From Marinicauda pacifica (GTDB taxonomy: Bacteria > Pseudomonadota > Alphaproteobacteria > Caulobacterales > Maricaulaceae), in NCBI RefSeq assembly GCF_004793635.1, contig NZ_SRXV01000003.1, positions 593,023 to 657,022 on the forward strand: a stretch of DNA of 64,000 nt. The letters are read 5' to 3'. Position numbers and translations under genes: made by a program. The notes beneath the pieces were generated by a model. That model saw only the letters and a program-made list of their open reading frames with translations, searched no databases and was not told the origin of the DNA. Of the stretch, positions 33,600 to 43,404 are shown in pieces (position 1 is the stretch's first letter; each line of letters begins with the position of its first letter).

Positions 33600-34249
33600 G
33601 CCGCGGCGCCAGGCACGATCGGGTGAAGACACCGCGCGAACGGCGCTGCGTCGTTAGCGGGCAGGTTCGCCCCGAGGCAGAGCTGCTTCGTGTGGCTCTG
33701 GACCCTGACGGCGTTCTGGTTCCCGACGTGGCCGCGCGTCTTCCCGGGCGTGGCGGCTGGGTCAGTGCCGACCGGGCCAGTGTGGAGAAGGCTGTTGCCA
33801 AGCGGCTTTTTTCCCGCGCGTTCGAACGTCAGGTCGAGGCTCCGCCGGATCTGGCAGACCGGTTTGAGGCGCTTCTGGAGGCACGCGCGTTATCTCTTCT
33901 GGGGTTAGCGCGCCGCTCCGGGACGCTGGCGTCCGGGTTCGATGCGGTCCGCCTGGGCCTGAAAGCCAAGGCGCGGCCGGGATTGCGGATCGAAGCGAGC
34001 GACGGCGCTCGCGACGGTCGGGAGAAACTGGACCGGCTGGCCGAGGCCATCCATCCCGGCCTGTTGGTCGTGGACCGGTTCTCCAGCGACGCGCTGGGCG
34101 CGGCTCTTGGTCGCGACCGCGTGGTGCACGCGCTGATGGCCGAGGGCTCGGAAGCGCGGGGATTGCGCCAGACGCTCCAGCGTCTGGCTGGCTTTGCCAA
34201 GCCCGATCCCGATCGTGAGGATCGGCGTGAAGGCGCAGAGAACGGTTGA
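33596..34249 (+). CDS. ylxR: YlxR/DUF448 protein fused to an L7Ae-like domain
   Basis: 217-residue RNA-binding protein. N-terminal YlxR domain (TPRERRCVVSGQVRPEAELL, GRGGWVSADR) and, after about residue 90, an L7Ae/S12e-like part (ALSLLGLARRSGTLASGFDA, PGLLVVDRFSSDALGAALGR). This fusion is usual for alphaproteobacteria, whereas many Gram-positives keep two genes. Function is not firmly established. GTG start overlaps the nusA stop; infB follows after 144 bases that may hold a promoter. Confidence 0.88.
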   Translation: MSRGARHDRVKTPRERRCVVSGQVRPEAELLRVALDPDGVLVPDVAARLPGRGGWVSADRASVEKAVAKRLFSRAFERQVEAPPDLADRFEALLEARALSLLGLARRSGTLASGFDAVRLGLKAKARPGLRIEASDGARDGREKLDRLAEAIHPGLLVVDRFSSDALGAALGRDRVVHALMAEGSEARGLRQTLQRLAGFAKPDPDREDRREGAENG

Positions 34250-34393
34250 AACGGGCCTGAAGCTGGCTAGGTTAGCGAGCCTTCAAGTCCGGGTCTGGTC
34301 TTACCGGACCAGTATAGTCTTGAACAAGACGGCGATGGGCGCGCGGCCGCCCCTCGGCGACCCGTCGCATAAGAGCCGCGAACAAGGACGTGC

Positions 34394-36988
34394 ATGAGCG
34401 ACGCTGACGAACGCAACACTTCCGGGCGCAAGCCCCTCTCCCTGGGTGGCAACCGAGGCGGCTCCGGCTCAGGCACGGTGCAGCAGAGCTTTGCCCGCGG
34501 CCGGTCCAAACAGGTCGTTGTGGAGAAGAAGCGCAAGCGCACTGGCGGTCCCGGCGCAGACAAGCCGGTCCAGGATGCCAAGCCGGAGACGCCGCAGACC
34601 TCCAAGGACAAGGCGCGCGCCGCGCGCGCTGCGTTGTCTGCCAAGGCCAAGCAGCTCGGTTTGTCCGAAGAGGAATTGCTGAAGCGTCAGCAGGCGATCA
34701 TGCGTGCTCGTTCCGAAGCGGCCGACCGTGATGCCAAGCGCAAGGCCGAGGCCGATGAGCTTGAGCGCCGCGATCGCGAGCAGCGCGAGGAGCTCGAGAA
34801 GCAGAAGCGCGCCGAAGATGAAGAACGCAAGGCGCGCGAGGAAGAAGCGGCCCGTCTGAAAGCCGAGGAAGAGGCGCGCATCCAGGCCGAGAACGCGGCT
34901 GCCGCGATGCCGCCTGAAGATGCCGACCGTGCCAAGCCCTCGCGCAAGCCGGAGAAGGACCGCGCGCCCAAAGAGCACGACGGCGATGCCGGCGGAGACG
35001 AGCGCAGCCTGCTCGAAGAGATGGGCGGTCGCGTGAAGAAAAAAGCCGCGGCGCCGGAGAAGTCGTCCGCGACCCGCTCCAAGGAGCCCAAGCGCCGCCA
35101 GGGCAAGCTCACGATCCAGAACATCGTAGAGGACGACTCTGATCGCCAGCGTTCGCTCGCCTCGATGCGCCGGGCGCGCGAACGCGAGAAGCAACGCCGT
35201 GCTCAACAGGGCAAGGGCCGCGACAAGGTTGCTCGCGAAGTCGTCGTGCCCGAACACATCACTGTTCAGGAACTCGCCAACCGGATGGCGGAGCGCGCTG
35301 CCGATATCGTGAAATTCCTGATGCAGCAGGGCCAGATGGTGCGTGCCAACGATACGCTCGACGCCGATGACGCCGAGCTGATCGTGGAAGAATTCGGCCA
35401 CACGGTGAAACGGGTGTCCGAAGCCGACGTGGAAACTGGCTTCATTTCCTCGGAAGATCCCGAAGAGAGCAAGCAGCCGCGTGCCCCGGTCGTGGCCGTC
35501 ATGGGCCACGTCGACCACGGCAAGACCTCCCTGCTAGACGCCCTGCGGTCGACTGACGTGGCCGCAGGTGAAGCCGGCGGGATCACCCAGCACATCGGTG
35601 CCTATCAGGTTCAGCTCAAGAGCGGCGACAAGATCACCTTCCTGGATACGCCGGGCCACGCGGCCTTTTCCGCGATGCGTTCGCGCGGCGCCCAGGCGAC
35701 CGATATCGTCATCCTCGTGGTGGCGGCCGATGACGGCGTCATGCCGCAGACGATCGAGGCCATTAATCACGCCAAGGCGTCGGGTGTGCCGATCATCGTT
35801 GCCGTGAACAAGGTCGACAAACCCGACGCCAATCCGGACAAGGTCCTGCAGCAGCTGTTGCAGTACGAGATCGTCGTCGAGCAGATGGGCGGCGAAGTCC
35901 AAGCCATACCGGTGTCCGCGCTCAAGAAGCAGGGCCTGGAAGAGCTGGCCGAAGCCATCACCCTGCAGTCGGAAATTCTCGAGCTGAAGGCCAATCCCGA
36001 CCGGTCGGCCGAAGGTGTCGTCATCGAGTCCCAGGTGGACAAGGGCCGCGGCCCTGTTGCCACGGTCCTGGTCAAGCGCGGCACGCTGTCACGCGGCCAG
36101 ATCGTCGTGGCCGGTTCCCAGTGGGGCAAGGTGCGTGCGCTGGTTAACGAGCGCGGCCAGCAGATGAAGGATGCCGGGCCGTCTTTGCCGGCGGAGATTC
36201 TCGGCCTGGACGGCGCGCCGGAACCCGGTGAACTCTTTGCCGTGGTCGAGAGCGAGTCCCGGGCCCGCGAGCTCGTCGACTATCGCCAGCGCCAGCGCCG
36301 CGACAAGTCCTCCGGCATGAGCTCGGGCGGAGCTTCGCTCGAGCAGATGATGGCTAAGCTCAAGGACAACGAGGTCCAGGAGCTGGCCCTGGTCGTGAAG
36401 GCGGACGTGCAAGGGTCAGCCGAAGCGATCTCGAGTTCGCTCGAAAAGCTCGGCAACGAAGAAGTGCGCGCCCGCGTGATTCACGCGGCGCCGGGCGGCG
36501 TGTCGGAATCCGACGTTCTGCTGGCCAAGACCTCCGGGTCGCCGATCTTCGCCTTCAATGTGCGCGCCAACAAGCAGGCCCGAGAGCTGGCCGAGGCCGA
36601 GGGCGTGGAGATCCGCTACTACTCGGTGATCTACGATGTTCTCGACGATGTGAAGAACACGATGGAAGGCCTGCTTGCGCCTGAAAAGCGCGAGACCTTC
36701 ATCGGCTATGCCGAAGTGCTGGAAGTCTTCAATATTTCCAAGCTGGGCAAGGTCGCCGGTTGCCGCGTCACCGAAGGCGTGGTGCGCCGCGGTTCGGGTG
36801 TGCGCCTGCTGCGCAACGACACGGTCATCCACGAAGGCCAGCTGTCTACGCTGAAGCGCTTCAAGGACGAGGTCAGTGAAGTGCGCGCCGGGACAGAGTG
36901 CGGCATGGGCTTCGAGAATTATCACGACATCCAGGTCGGCGATAAGATCGAGTGCTTCACCGTGGAAGAGTTCAAACGCACGCTCTAG
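34394..36988 (+). CDS. infB: Translation initiation factor IF-2
   Basis: GTPase that places initiator tRNA on the 30S subunit; 864 residues. The N-terminal 275 residues are low-complexity Lys/Glu/Arg-rich and coiled-coil-like, then an IF2_N module ([20 protein letters not shown]). GTPase motifs in order: [11 protein letters not shown] (G1, near residue 372), [10 protein letters not shown] (G2), DTPGHAAF (G3), NKVDK (G4), SALKKQG (G5). Domains II-IV follow, ending EEFKRTL. A bidirectional terminator follows, which separates it from the inserted phyH cassette; rbfA, its usual follower, is 2.2 kb away. Confidence 0.96.
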   Translation: MSDADERNTSGRKPLSLGGNRGGSGSGTVQQSFARGRSKQVVVEKKRKRTGGPGADKPVQDAKPETPQTSKDKARAARAALSAKAKQLGLSEEELLKRQQAIMRARSEAADRDAKRKAEADELERRDREQREELEKQKRAEDEERKAREEEAARLKAEEEARIQAENAAAAMPPEDADRAKPSRKPEKDRAPKEHDGDAGGDERSLLEEMGGRVKKKAAAPEKSSATRSKEPKRRQGKLTIQNIVEDDSDRQRSLASMRRAREREKQRRAQQGKGRDKVAREVVVPEHITVQELANRMAERAADIVKFLMQQGQMVRANDTLDADDAELIVEEFGHTVKRVSEADVETGFISSEDPEESKQPRAPVVAVMGHVDHGKTSLLDALRSTDVAAGEAGGITQHIGAYQVQLKSGDKITFLDTPGHAAFSAMRSRGAQATDIVILVVAADDGVMPQTIEAINHAKASGVPIIVAVNKVDKPDANPDKVLQQLLQYEIVVEQMGGEVQAIPVSALKKQGLEELAEAITLQSEILELKANPDRSAEGVVIESQVDKGRGPVATVLVKRGTLSRGQIVVAGSQWGKVRALVNERGQQMKDAGPSLPAEILGLDGAPEPGELFAVVESESRARELVDYRQRQRRDKSSGMSSGGASLEQMMAKLKDNEVQELALVVKADVQGSAEAISSSLEKLGNEEVRARVIHAAPGGVSESDVLLAKTSGSPIFAFNVRANKQARELAEAEGVEIRYYSVIYDVLDDVKNTMEGLLAPEKRETFIGYAEVLEVFNISKLGKVAGCRVTEGVVRRGSGVRLLRNDTVIHEGQLSTLKRFKDEVSEVRAGTECGMGFENYHDIQVGDKIECFTVEEFKRTL

Positions 36989-37012
36989 AGCTGCGATCTT
37001 CGCGAATGTCAC

Positions 37013-37045
37013 GAAAAGGGCGGCTCCCGGCGGGCCGCCCTTTTC
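37013..37045. terminator. Bidirectional terminator after infB
   Basis: GAAAAGGGCGGC pairs with GCCGCCCTTTTC around a nine-base loop; A and T runs on the two arms make it effective in both directions. It lies between infB and the convergent dioxygenase gene. Confidence 0.88.
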
Positions 37046-37049
37046 TGTG

Positions 37050-37898
37050 TCAGGTGCCCAAGAGCCGCCTGGGATGCATGCCGTCCACGTGACCCATGAA
37101 CGGAGGATGGATCTGGTAGCCCAGCAGGGAAGGCAGCGGCGGTTCGAGCCCGGCCACGGCGTTCGGCGGGACCGCCAGAGCCATGGCCTCCTGCGTTCGC
37201 AGCCACGGGGCGCAATATTGCGCGGTCAGGGCGAGCCGGCTCCGGCCGGTGACATTCTCACCGCCGGCGTGCCAGAACCCGCCGTGAAAGACCAGCGCGT
37301 CGCCGGGGTCCATGATGGCGGTGACAGCAGGGTCCTGCGGGCCGGGCTCGCGGCCGGCCGGCCAGAGATGGCTGCCAGGCCAGCCGCACGTCGCGCCATT
37401 CTCCCGGGTAAACGAATCGAAAGCCCAGATCACGGAAAGGCCATGGCGGGCATCGGGCCGCATGTCAGGGTAGAAACCGTCGTCGGCGTGAGGTAGCTGC
37501 GATGATTCACCCGGGCCGATATTGATGGCCAGACAGGCGGAAAGAAGCGGATGCGCGTGCAGGCGCGCCTCAAGGAATCCAAGAATCTGCGGATGGGCGA
37601 TGAGTGGATCGAGCGCCCGTGTCTTGGCTAGAAGCGCATAGGCGCGCTGGGTGTTGAACCCTTCGAAATTATTACGTCCGGTCGGGCCCAGCACACCGCG
37701 CAGGGCGTCTTCCGCGCGCTCGCGGACTTGCGTCTCGATCAGGCCCTTCAAAATCACGAATCCGTCCCGGTCGTAGAGCGCGAGCGTCTCGGGGTCCGGC
37801 GCGATTGTCTGGACAGTGGAGCGCCGGTGGGTGCCGGCGAGGTCGGCCGTAAACAGATCGCTGGAACGTTCGACCGTCTTGCCGCGCGGTTCGGTCAT
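37050..37898 (-). CDS. Phytanoyl-CoA dioxygenase (PhyH) family protein
   Basis: Fe(II)/2-oxoglutarate-dependent oxygenase of 282 residues. Metal ligands are apparent: His and Asp in QLPHADDGFYPD near residue 139 and the distal His in VFHGGFWHAGGEN near residue 220, followed by the 2-oxoglutarate Arg in RSRLALTAQY. The substrate is unknown. Start: ATG at 37898 with GGGAG six bases upstream; the frame continues to 38132 inside tetR and was rejected. It overlaps tetR by four bases, so the two form one operon, probably under TetR control. Confidence 0.87.
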   Translation of the reverse strand: MTEPRGKTVERSSDLFTADLAGTHRRSTVQTIAPDPETLALYDRDGFVILKGLIETQVRERAEDALRGVLGPTGRNNFEGFNTQRAYALLAKTRALDPLIAHPQILGFLEARLHAHPLLSACLAINIGPGESSQLPHADDGFYPDMRPDARHGLSVIWAFDSFTRENGATCGWPGSHLWPAGREPGPQDPAVTAIMDPGDALVFHGGFWHAGGENVTGRSRLALTAQYCAPWLRTQEAMALAVPPNAVAGLEPPLPSLLGYQIHPPFMGHVDGMHPRRLLGT

Positions 37899-38530
37899 GA
37901 CTTGCTCCCTTCTCTCAGGCCCAGACTTTGCGCAATAAGAATCCAGATGGCGCCGGCCAGCCGCTCGGGATCGGGCCTGATTTCCATAAGGAGGGCCGCG
38001 CCGACACTCTGGCGCAGGCCGCCCAGGACGAAGGCAGCGGCCAGGTGCGGATCGACCTGACGGGGCAGGTCCCCGTCTGCCTGCCCGCGGGCGATATTCT
38101 GGCTGCCGCGTTCGACCAGCCGGGCCATGCAACTTGCCTCGGCGTTGACAACCGGTGTCGAGCGGCCGAGCGGCCCGAACAGGGTCGCGGTGAACGGATC
38201 CTCGACGAGGAAGCGCACGCTGGCGCGTACGCGCTGTATTTCCCGCTGCGGCCAGCTTTCACCGCGATAGGTCGCGTTCGCCGTCCGGTCGTAGCGGGCG
38301 TAGAAGTCCTCCACGACAGCGGAGACGAGCCCATCCTTCGAGCCGAAGTGGTGATAGGCCAGCCCCGCAGACACACCGGCCCGCGCAGCGATCTCGGACA
38401 TTTCGGCATGTCCCTCGCCACCAATGAGGACGCTCCGGGCCGCATCGATCAGCCTCTCCCGGCTCTCCCGGCCGCGGGGCCGGACACGCGGTGCGGCACC
38501 GGTCGGATGGGCGACTGGCGGACTCGTCAT
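37895..38530 (-). CDS. TetR family transcriptional regulator
   Basis: 211 residues. N-terminal HTH: RERLIDAARSVLIGGEGHAE, then IAARAGVSAGLAYHHFGSKD. The C-terminal ligand domain has no assignable ligand. It is the first gene of a two-gene operon with the phyH-like gene. A perfect 20-base palindrome lies at 38559-38578, 28 bases upstream of the start, and is the likely operator for autoregulation. Confidence 0.9.
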   Translation of the reverse strand: MTSPPVAHPTGAAPRVRPRGRESRERLIDAARSVLIGGEGHAEMSEIAARAGVSAGLAYHHFGSKDGLVSAVVEDFYARYDRTANATYRGESWPQREIQRVRASVRFLVEDPFTATLFGPLGRSTPVVNAEASCMARLVERGSQNIARGQADGDLPRQVDPHLAAAFVLGGLRQSVGAALLMEIRPDPERLAGAIWILIAQSLGLREGSKS

Positions 38531-38558
38531 CGAGCTTCTCCCGTATTCTGGAATGAAA

Positions 38559-38578
38559 CTGAATTGAATTCAATTCAG
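38559..38578. promoter_or_regulatory. Perfect 20-base palindrome, probable TetR operator
   Basis: CTGAATTGAATTCAATTCAG, fully self-complementary, in the divergent gap between tetR and the DMT transporter gene. Its AT-rich symmetric form and position over the expected promoter fit a TetR dimer site. It could control both directions. Confidence 0.8.
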
Positions 38579-38668
38579 AGTCAACGCAGACAATGCGGCC
38601 AGACGCGGAACGCTCTTGCGCGGACCGGGTTTGCCTTGTGACGGACCCAGGAATTTGAAAGGGGTTTG

Positions 38669-39130
38669 ATGAATCTCTCCCAGCTTTTTCCCATCTTGAT
38701 GGTGACCCTCGCCGGCGGAGCAGTGGCGACCCAGCCCGCGTTCAACAGCCAGCTCGCGGCTCTCCTCGGTTCACCCCTGCGGGCCGCCCTTGTCAGTTTC
38801 ACCGCCGGGGCGACTGTGCTCTTCGCGATTGTCGGCGCGCTCGTCATCCGCACCGGCTTGCCGAGTGCAGAGACAGTATCGCGGGTCCCGCCCCACCTGT
38901 GGATAGCCGGCGGCGTGCTGGGTGCGCTGTTCGTGTCCACCGCAGCCTGGGCGACACCCAAGATCGGCGCGGGCGCATTCTTCGCAACCCTGATCGCGGC
39001 GCAACTGACGCTTTCGCTTGTTCTCGACCATTACGGCCTTCTCGGGCTGGAGGTAAGGCCGGCCAACTGGATCCGTATTGCAGGAGTTGCGCTTCTTTTT
39101 GCCGGCGGCCTCATGGTGGTGCGCGGCTAG
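38669..39130 (+). CDS. DMT superfamily transporter, YdcZ/DUF606-like
   Basis: 153-residue membrane protein with about five helices (LFPILMVTLAGGAVATQPAF, AALVSFTAGATVLFAIVGAL, LWIAGGVLGALFVSTAAWAT and onward). The short single-repeat form with PAFNSQLAALLGSPLRAALV resembles YdcZ-type members. Cargo is unknown. Start: ATG at 38669 behind AAAGGGG; a TTG three bases earlier is possible. It is divergent from tetR and shares the palindrome-containing gap, so it may be a TetR target. Confidence 0.82.
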   Translation: MNLSQLFPILMVTLAGGAVATQPAFNSQLAALLGSPLRAALVSFTAGATVLFAIVGALVIRTGLPSAETVSRVPPHLWIAGGVLGALFVSTAAWATPKIGAGAFFATLIAAQLTLSLVLDHYGLLGLEVRPANWIRIAGVALLFAGGLMVVRG

Positions 39131-39228
39131 GGCTTGCCAGCTTGCAGCCGAGCGCGTATCACCCGCCCCCTTTCCAGGGGCGCTCCGGTTCGATCCCGGC
39201 CCGTCCGAGCGGAAACGAGGACACACCC

Positions 39229-39615
39229 ATGAAGACCCAATCCCAGCGCCAGTTGCGCGGCGGTGAACTTGTCCGCCGCGCGGTTGCCGACATCATTGCC
39301 GAGGGTCATCTGCATGACCGCGCGCTCGATGGTGTCTCGATCACCATCACCGAGGCGCGCATGAGTCCGGACATGCGCCATGCGACGGTGTTCATCTCCG
39401 CCCTGGGTCTGGAAGACCCGAACGTCGTGGCGGCCGGCCTCAACCGGGCCCATGGCTTCATTCAGAAAGAGCTGGGCCGCCAGATCGAGATGAAGTTCAC
39501 GCCCAAGTTGGTCTTCCGGCCCGACGACCGGTTCGAGGAAGCCCAGCATGTGGAAGAAATTCTCGACCGACCGGGCGTAAAGCGCGATCTCGAGGGCGAT
39601 GGAGGCGAGAGCTAG
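39229..39615 (+). CDS. rbfA: Ribosome-binding factor A
   Basis: Small KH-fold 30S maturation and cold-adaptation factor; 128 residues from ATG 39229 with ACGAGG upstream. It begins [20 protein letters not shown], then [20 protein letters not shown] and [20 protein letters not shown], all typical. Two bases separate its stop from the truB start, so the pair is cotranscribed. Normally it follows infB directly; here the phyH/tetR/DMT cassette lies between. Confidence 0.93.
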   Translation: MKTQSQRQLRGGELVRRAVADIIAEGHLHDRALDGVSITITEARMSPDMRHATVFISALGLEDPNVVAAGLNRAHGFIQKELGRQIEMKFTPKLVFRPDDRFEEAQHVEEILDRPGVKRDLEGDGGES

Positions 39616-39617
39616 CC

Positions 39618-40571
39618 ATGGCACGGCGCAAGAAGGGCCGGCCGGTCCACGGCTGGATCAATCTGGACAAGCCGCTCGACATGACGTCGACACAAGCGGT
39701 GTCGGCGGTCCGGCGTATCTTCGATGCGAAAAAAGCCGGCCATGCCGGGACGCTGGACCCGCTCGCCAGCGGCGTCCTTCCCATCGCCCTGGGCGAAGCG
39801 ACCAAGACCGTGCCATTCGCTCAGGAAGCGGGCAAGGTTTACCGCTTCACGGTGCGCTGGGGCGAGGAAACCACGACCTTCGATGCCGAGGGCGAAGTGG
39901 TCCGGGATAGTCCGGTCCGCCCGGACGAGGAAGCGCTGCGCGCCGCACTTCCCGCATTCACCGGCACGATCGAGCAGATTCCGCCCGCCTATTCGGCCAT
40001 CAAGGTCGATGGCGAACGCGCCTACGATCTGGCGCGGGCCGGAGAAACGGTCGAGCTGCAAGCGCGAGAGATCGAAATCTCACACCTGCACCTCCTCGGC
40101 ATGCCCGAGGCGGATCTCGCAGTGCTGGAGATGGGCTGTGGCAAGGGCGCCTATGTCAGAGCCCTGGCGCGCGATCTGGCCGCCGAGCTGGGTACGGTCG
40201 CCCATGTCGCGGCACTGCGCCGCGTCAAGGTCGGCCCCTTCGATGCTGCCAATTCGATCACCCTGGATGGGCTGCGCGCCCTGGCCGAAGAGGGGCGCGC
40301 CGATGAAGCCCTGCTTCCGCTGGAGACGGCCCTGGCCGAGCTGCCCAGTGTCGCTGTCACCGAGGACGAGGTTTTCGAGTTGCGCCAGGGTCGTGCCATC
40401 GTGCTGCTGCCGAACGCGGCTCAGTCCCTCAAGGCCGCCCGCCAGCCGCGCGAAATTGCCGGCAAGGACTATTCGCGCGCCGCACTGGCCATGGGCCATG
40501 ACCGGGCTATCGCGATCGGCGAGGCGAAAGCAGGCAGGTTCGCCCCCGTCCGTGTCTTCCAGTGGGGTTAG
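39618..40571 (+). CDS. truB: tRNA pseudouridine(55) synthase
   Basis: Forms pseudouridine-55 in the T-loop of tRNA; 317 residues. [18 protein letters not shown] opens the catalytic domain. The nucleophilic Asp is in [20 protein letters not shown] near residue 48, the [19 protein letters not shown] segment near residue 120, and [15 protein letters not shown] near residue 175. The C-terminal region is extended compared with the minimal enzyme. It lies between rbfA and rpsO as in most proteobacteria. Confidence 0.95.
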   Translation: MARRKKGRPVHGWINLDKPLDMTSTQAVSAVRRIFDAKKAGHAGTLDPLASGVLPIALGEATKTVPFAQEAGKVYRFTVRWGEETTTFDAEGEVVRDSPVRPDEEALRAALPAFTGTIEQIPPAYSAIKVDGERAYDLARAGETVELQAREIEISHLHLLGMPEADLAVLEMGCGKGAYVRALARDLAAELGTVAHVAALRRVKVGPFDAANSITLDGLRALAEEGRADEALLPLETALAELPSVAVTEDEVFELRQGRAIVLLPNAAQSLKAARQPREIAGKDYSRAALAMGHDRAIAIGEAKAGRFAPVRVFQWG

Positions 40572-40792
40572 CGGCAGCCGCCGCACCCCTTGGCAGCTAC
40601 CGGGACACTGCCCATATAAGAGTTGCGACACACGACAGGCTGAGGCCTGTAAGGGCCAGCGCCCGCGAAGGGTATTCTCCTTGCCTTCGTGCGCCCTTTC
40701 GTTGATAAGGCCCGTTCGAAGATGGACCCTGCTGGACGGTATCCCGGCCGGGCCTTTGACATCCACCCGATACCGAGACGAGACCGAAACAC

Positions 40793-41062
40793 ATGTCGAT
40801 CACCGCTGAACGCAAAGCCGAACTGATCAAGGAAAATGCCCGCGAAGCCAACGACACCGGATCTCCGGAAGTCCAGGTTGCGGTGCTGACCGAGCGGATC
40901 GCCAACCTCACAGAACACTTCAAGACCCACAAGAAAGACAACCATTCCCGGCGGGGGCTCTTGAAGCTGGTTTCCCAGCGCCGCCGGCTTCTCGACTATC
41001 TGGCCCGTATCGATAACGATCGCTACAAGGCCCTGATCGCGAAGCTGGGACTGCGTCGCTAG
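40793..41062 (+). CDS. rpsO: 30S ribosomal protein S15
   Basis: 89 residues, binds 16S rRNA in the platform. Begins [20 protein letters not shown], with [20 protein letters not shown] and [20 protein letters not shown], all diagnostic. The 221-base gap from truB probably carries its promoter and an autoregulatory leader. A long hairpin at 41075-41109 lies between it and pnp, the position of the RNase III-sensitive element in related operons. Confidence 0.97.
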   Translation: MSITAERKAELIKENAREANDTGSPEVQVAVLTERIANLTEHFKTHKKDNHSRRGLLKLVSQRRRLLDYLARIDNDRYKALIAKLGLRR

Positions 41063-41074
41063 ACCGACCCATGC

Positions 41075-41109
41075 GAAACGCCGGCCGCCAACGGGCGCGC
41101 CGGCGTTTC
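41075..41109 (+). other. Hairpin between rpsO and pnp
   Basis: GAAACGCCGGC pairs with GCCGGCGTTTC around 13 bases. There is no strong T tract. In E. coli the equivalent gap has a terminator and an RNase III site that controls pnp; a similar role here is inference. Confidence 0.7.
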
Positions 41110-41153
41110 ACTATCCCGACACCGCCGGGATCCATCCGTACGTATGAGAGAAC

Positions 41154-43280
41154 ATGTTCGATATTCAAAAAGAGACGATTGAGTGGGCCGGCCGCGAGCT
41201 GACCCTGGAAACCGGCCGCATGGCCCGTCAGGCTGACGGTGCGGTGCTGGTCACTTATGGCGAGACGTCTGTCCTCGCGACCGCTGTTGGCGTGAAAGAA
41301 GCCAAGCCGGGCGCGGACTTCTTCCCGCTGACCGTGAACTATCAGGAGAAGTATTTCGCCGCGGGCAAGATCCCCGGCGGCTTCTTCAAGCGCGAGGGCC
41401 GTCCGACCGACAAGGAGACGCTGACGTCTCGCCTGATCGACCGGCCGATCCGCCCGCTCTTCCCGAAGGGGTTCAAGAACGAAGTCCAGGTGATGCTGAC
41501 CGTTCTGTCCCACGATCTGGAAAACGATCCCGATATTCCGGCCATGATCGGCGCGTCTGCCGCGCTGGTTCTGTCCGGCCTGCCCTTCTTGGGCCCGATC
41601 GGCGCTGCGCGCGTGGGCTACATGAATGGCGAATACGTCATCAACCCGAGCGTGGCCGATCTTGACGACAGCGAGCTCGATCTCGTGGTCGCGGGCACCG
41701 GCGATGCGGTGATGATGGTCGAATCCGAAGCCAAGGAGCTCTCGGAGGAGATCATGCTCGGTGCCGTCATGGCGGGCCACGAGGCCTTCCAGCCGGTGAT
41801 CGACGCGATCATCAATCTTGCCGAAAAAGCGGCGAAAGAGCCGTGGGACTACACGCCGGAAGATCATTCCGATCTTGCAGCCAAGGTGAAGGACCTCGTC
41901 GGGTCCGACATCGAGAAGGCTTACAAGATCAAGGACAAGACCGCGCGTCAGGAAGCCGTCGGTGCCGCCAAGCAAAAAGCGGTCGATGCGTTTGCTGCTA
42001 GCGAGGACAATCCGGATGGCGTCGACAAGGCGGTTCTCAAGGATGTGCTGAAGGGCGTTGAATCCAGCGTCGTCCGCGGCGGCATCATCAAGACCGGCAA
42101 ACGGATCGACGGCCGCAAGCTGGACGAGGTCCGCTCGATCGTGTCCGAAGCCGGCATCCTGCCGCGCACGCACGGTTCGGCCCTGTTCACGCGTGGCGAG
42201 ACCCAGGCGCTGGTCGTCGCAACGCTGGGCACCGGCGAGGACGAGCAGTTCATCGACGCGCTGACGGGGACGTACAAGGAGCGCTTCATGCTCCATTACA
42301 ACTTCCCGCCCTACTCCGTCGGTGAAACCAGCTTCCGCCTCGCTCCCGGCCGCCGCGAAATCGGCCACGGCAAGCTGGCCTGGCGAGCCCTTCGCGCCGT
42401 CATGCCGGGCGTCGAGGATTTCCCGTACACCGTGCGCCTGGTCTCCGAGATCACCGAATCCAACGGATCGTCCTCCATGGCGACCGTGTGCGGCGGCTCG
42501 CTCGCCCTCATGGATGCCGGCGTGCCGATCGCACGCCCGGTGTCCGGCATCGCCATGGGTCTGATCAAGGATCCGGACGGGGTTGCCGTCCTGTCCGACA
42601 TTCTGGGTGACGAGGATCACCTCGGCGACATGGACTTCAAGGTGGCCGGCACCGAGATGGGTGTCACCAGCCTGCAGATGGACATCAAGATCGCCGGGAT
42701 TACCCAGGACATCATGCAGACGGCTCTGGACCAGGCCAAAGGCGGCCGGGCCCATATCCTGGACGAGATGAACAAGGCCCTGACCGGCGCCCGCGAAGAA
42801 GTCGGCCAGTACGCGCCGCGTATCGAGACGATCACCATCCCGGTCGACAAGATCCGTGACGTGATCGGTTCGGGCGGCAAGGTCATTCGCCAGATCGTGG
42901 AAGAAACCGGTGCCAAGGTCGACGTCAACGACGATGGCGTGATCAAGGTCTCGTCCTCGGACGGCGCCTCGATCAAGGCGGCGCTCGACTGGATCCACGG
43001 TCTCACCGCCGAGCCGGAAGAGGGCCAGATCTACAAGGGCAAGGTCGTCAAGGTCATGGACTTTGGCGCCTTCGTGAATTTCTTCGGTCCCAAGGACGGG
43101 CTGGTTCACGTCTCCCAGCTGAAGGAAGAGCGCGTCAACCATCCCAAGGACGTCGTCTCCGAAGGCCAGGAAGTCTACGTGAAGCTTCTCGGCTTCGATG
43201 ATCGCGGCAAGGTCCGCCTGTCGATGAAGGAAGTCGACCAGGAGACGGGCGAAGAAATGGCCAAGGGCGACGAGGGCTGA
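41154..43280 (+). CDS. pnp: Polyribonucleotide nucleotidyltransferase
   Basis: Phosphorolytic 3'-5' exoribonuclease, trimeric; 708 residues. First RNase PH domain ([20 protein letters not shown]), a helical linker, the second RNase PH domain ([20 protein letters not shown], catalytic region [14 protein letters not shown] near residue 490), KH domain ([20 protein letters not shown]) and S1 domain ([20 protein letters not shown]). All domains are present. An excellent terminator follows. Confidence 0.97.
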   Translation: MFDIQKETIEWAGRELTLETGRMARQADGAVLVTYGETSVLATAVGVKEAKPGADFFPLTVNYQEKYFAAGKIPGGFFKREGRPTDKETLTSRLIDRPIRPLFPKGFKNEVQVMLTVLSHDLENDPDIPAMIGASAALVLSGLPFLGPIGAARVGYMNGEYVINPSVADLDDSELDLVVAGTGDAVMMVESEAKELSEEIMLGAVMAGHEAFQPVIDAIINLAEKAAKEPWDYTPEDHSDLAAKVKDLVGSDIEKAYKIKDKTARQEAVGAAKQKAVDAFAASEDNPDGVDKAVLKDVLKGVESSVVRGGIIKTGKRIDGRKLDEVRSIVSEAGILPRTHGSALFTRGETQALVVATLGTGEDEQFIDALTGTYKERFMLHYNFPPYSVGETSFRLAPGRREIGHGKLAWRALRAVMPGVEDFPYTVRLVSEITESNGSSSMATVCGGSLALMDAGVPIARPVSGIAMGLIKDPDGVAVLSDILGDEDHLGDMDFKVAGTEMGVTSLQMDIKIAGITQDIMQTALDQAKGGRAHILDEMNKALTGAREEVGQYAPRIETITIPVDKIRDVIGSGGKVIRQIVEETGAKVDVNDDGVIKVSSSDGASIKAALDWIHGLTAEPEEGQIYKGKVVKVMDFGAFVNFFGPKDGLVHVSQLKEERVNHPKDVVSEGQEVYVKLLGFDDRGKVRLSMKEVDQETGEEMAKGDEG

Positions 43281-43315
43281 TCCTCCCGCCTCCGGCTTTC
43301 AAAGCCTGGAATATG

Positions 43316-43349
43316 AAAACCCCGCCAGCAGAAGCTGGCGGGGTTTTTT
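43316..43349. terminator. Strong bidirectional terminator after pnp
   Basis: AAAACCCCGCCAGC pairs with GCTGGCGGGGTTTT around a four-base loop, with more T following on the plus strand. It ends the rpsO-pnp unit and can also serve the convergent porin gene. Confidence 0.92.
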
Positions 43350-43404
43350 GTTGCGCTTCGGCTGCGCCGGGTCAGGCCAGAGGTCTGCCGGTGAGGCGGA
43401 GACG

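Noticed and set aside
40920..43142. 740-codon minus-strand open frame
   Set aside because: Antisense to rpsO and pnp, an artefact of high GC third positions; no recognisable domain.
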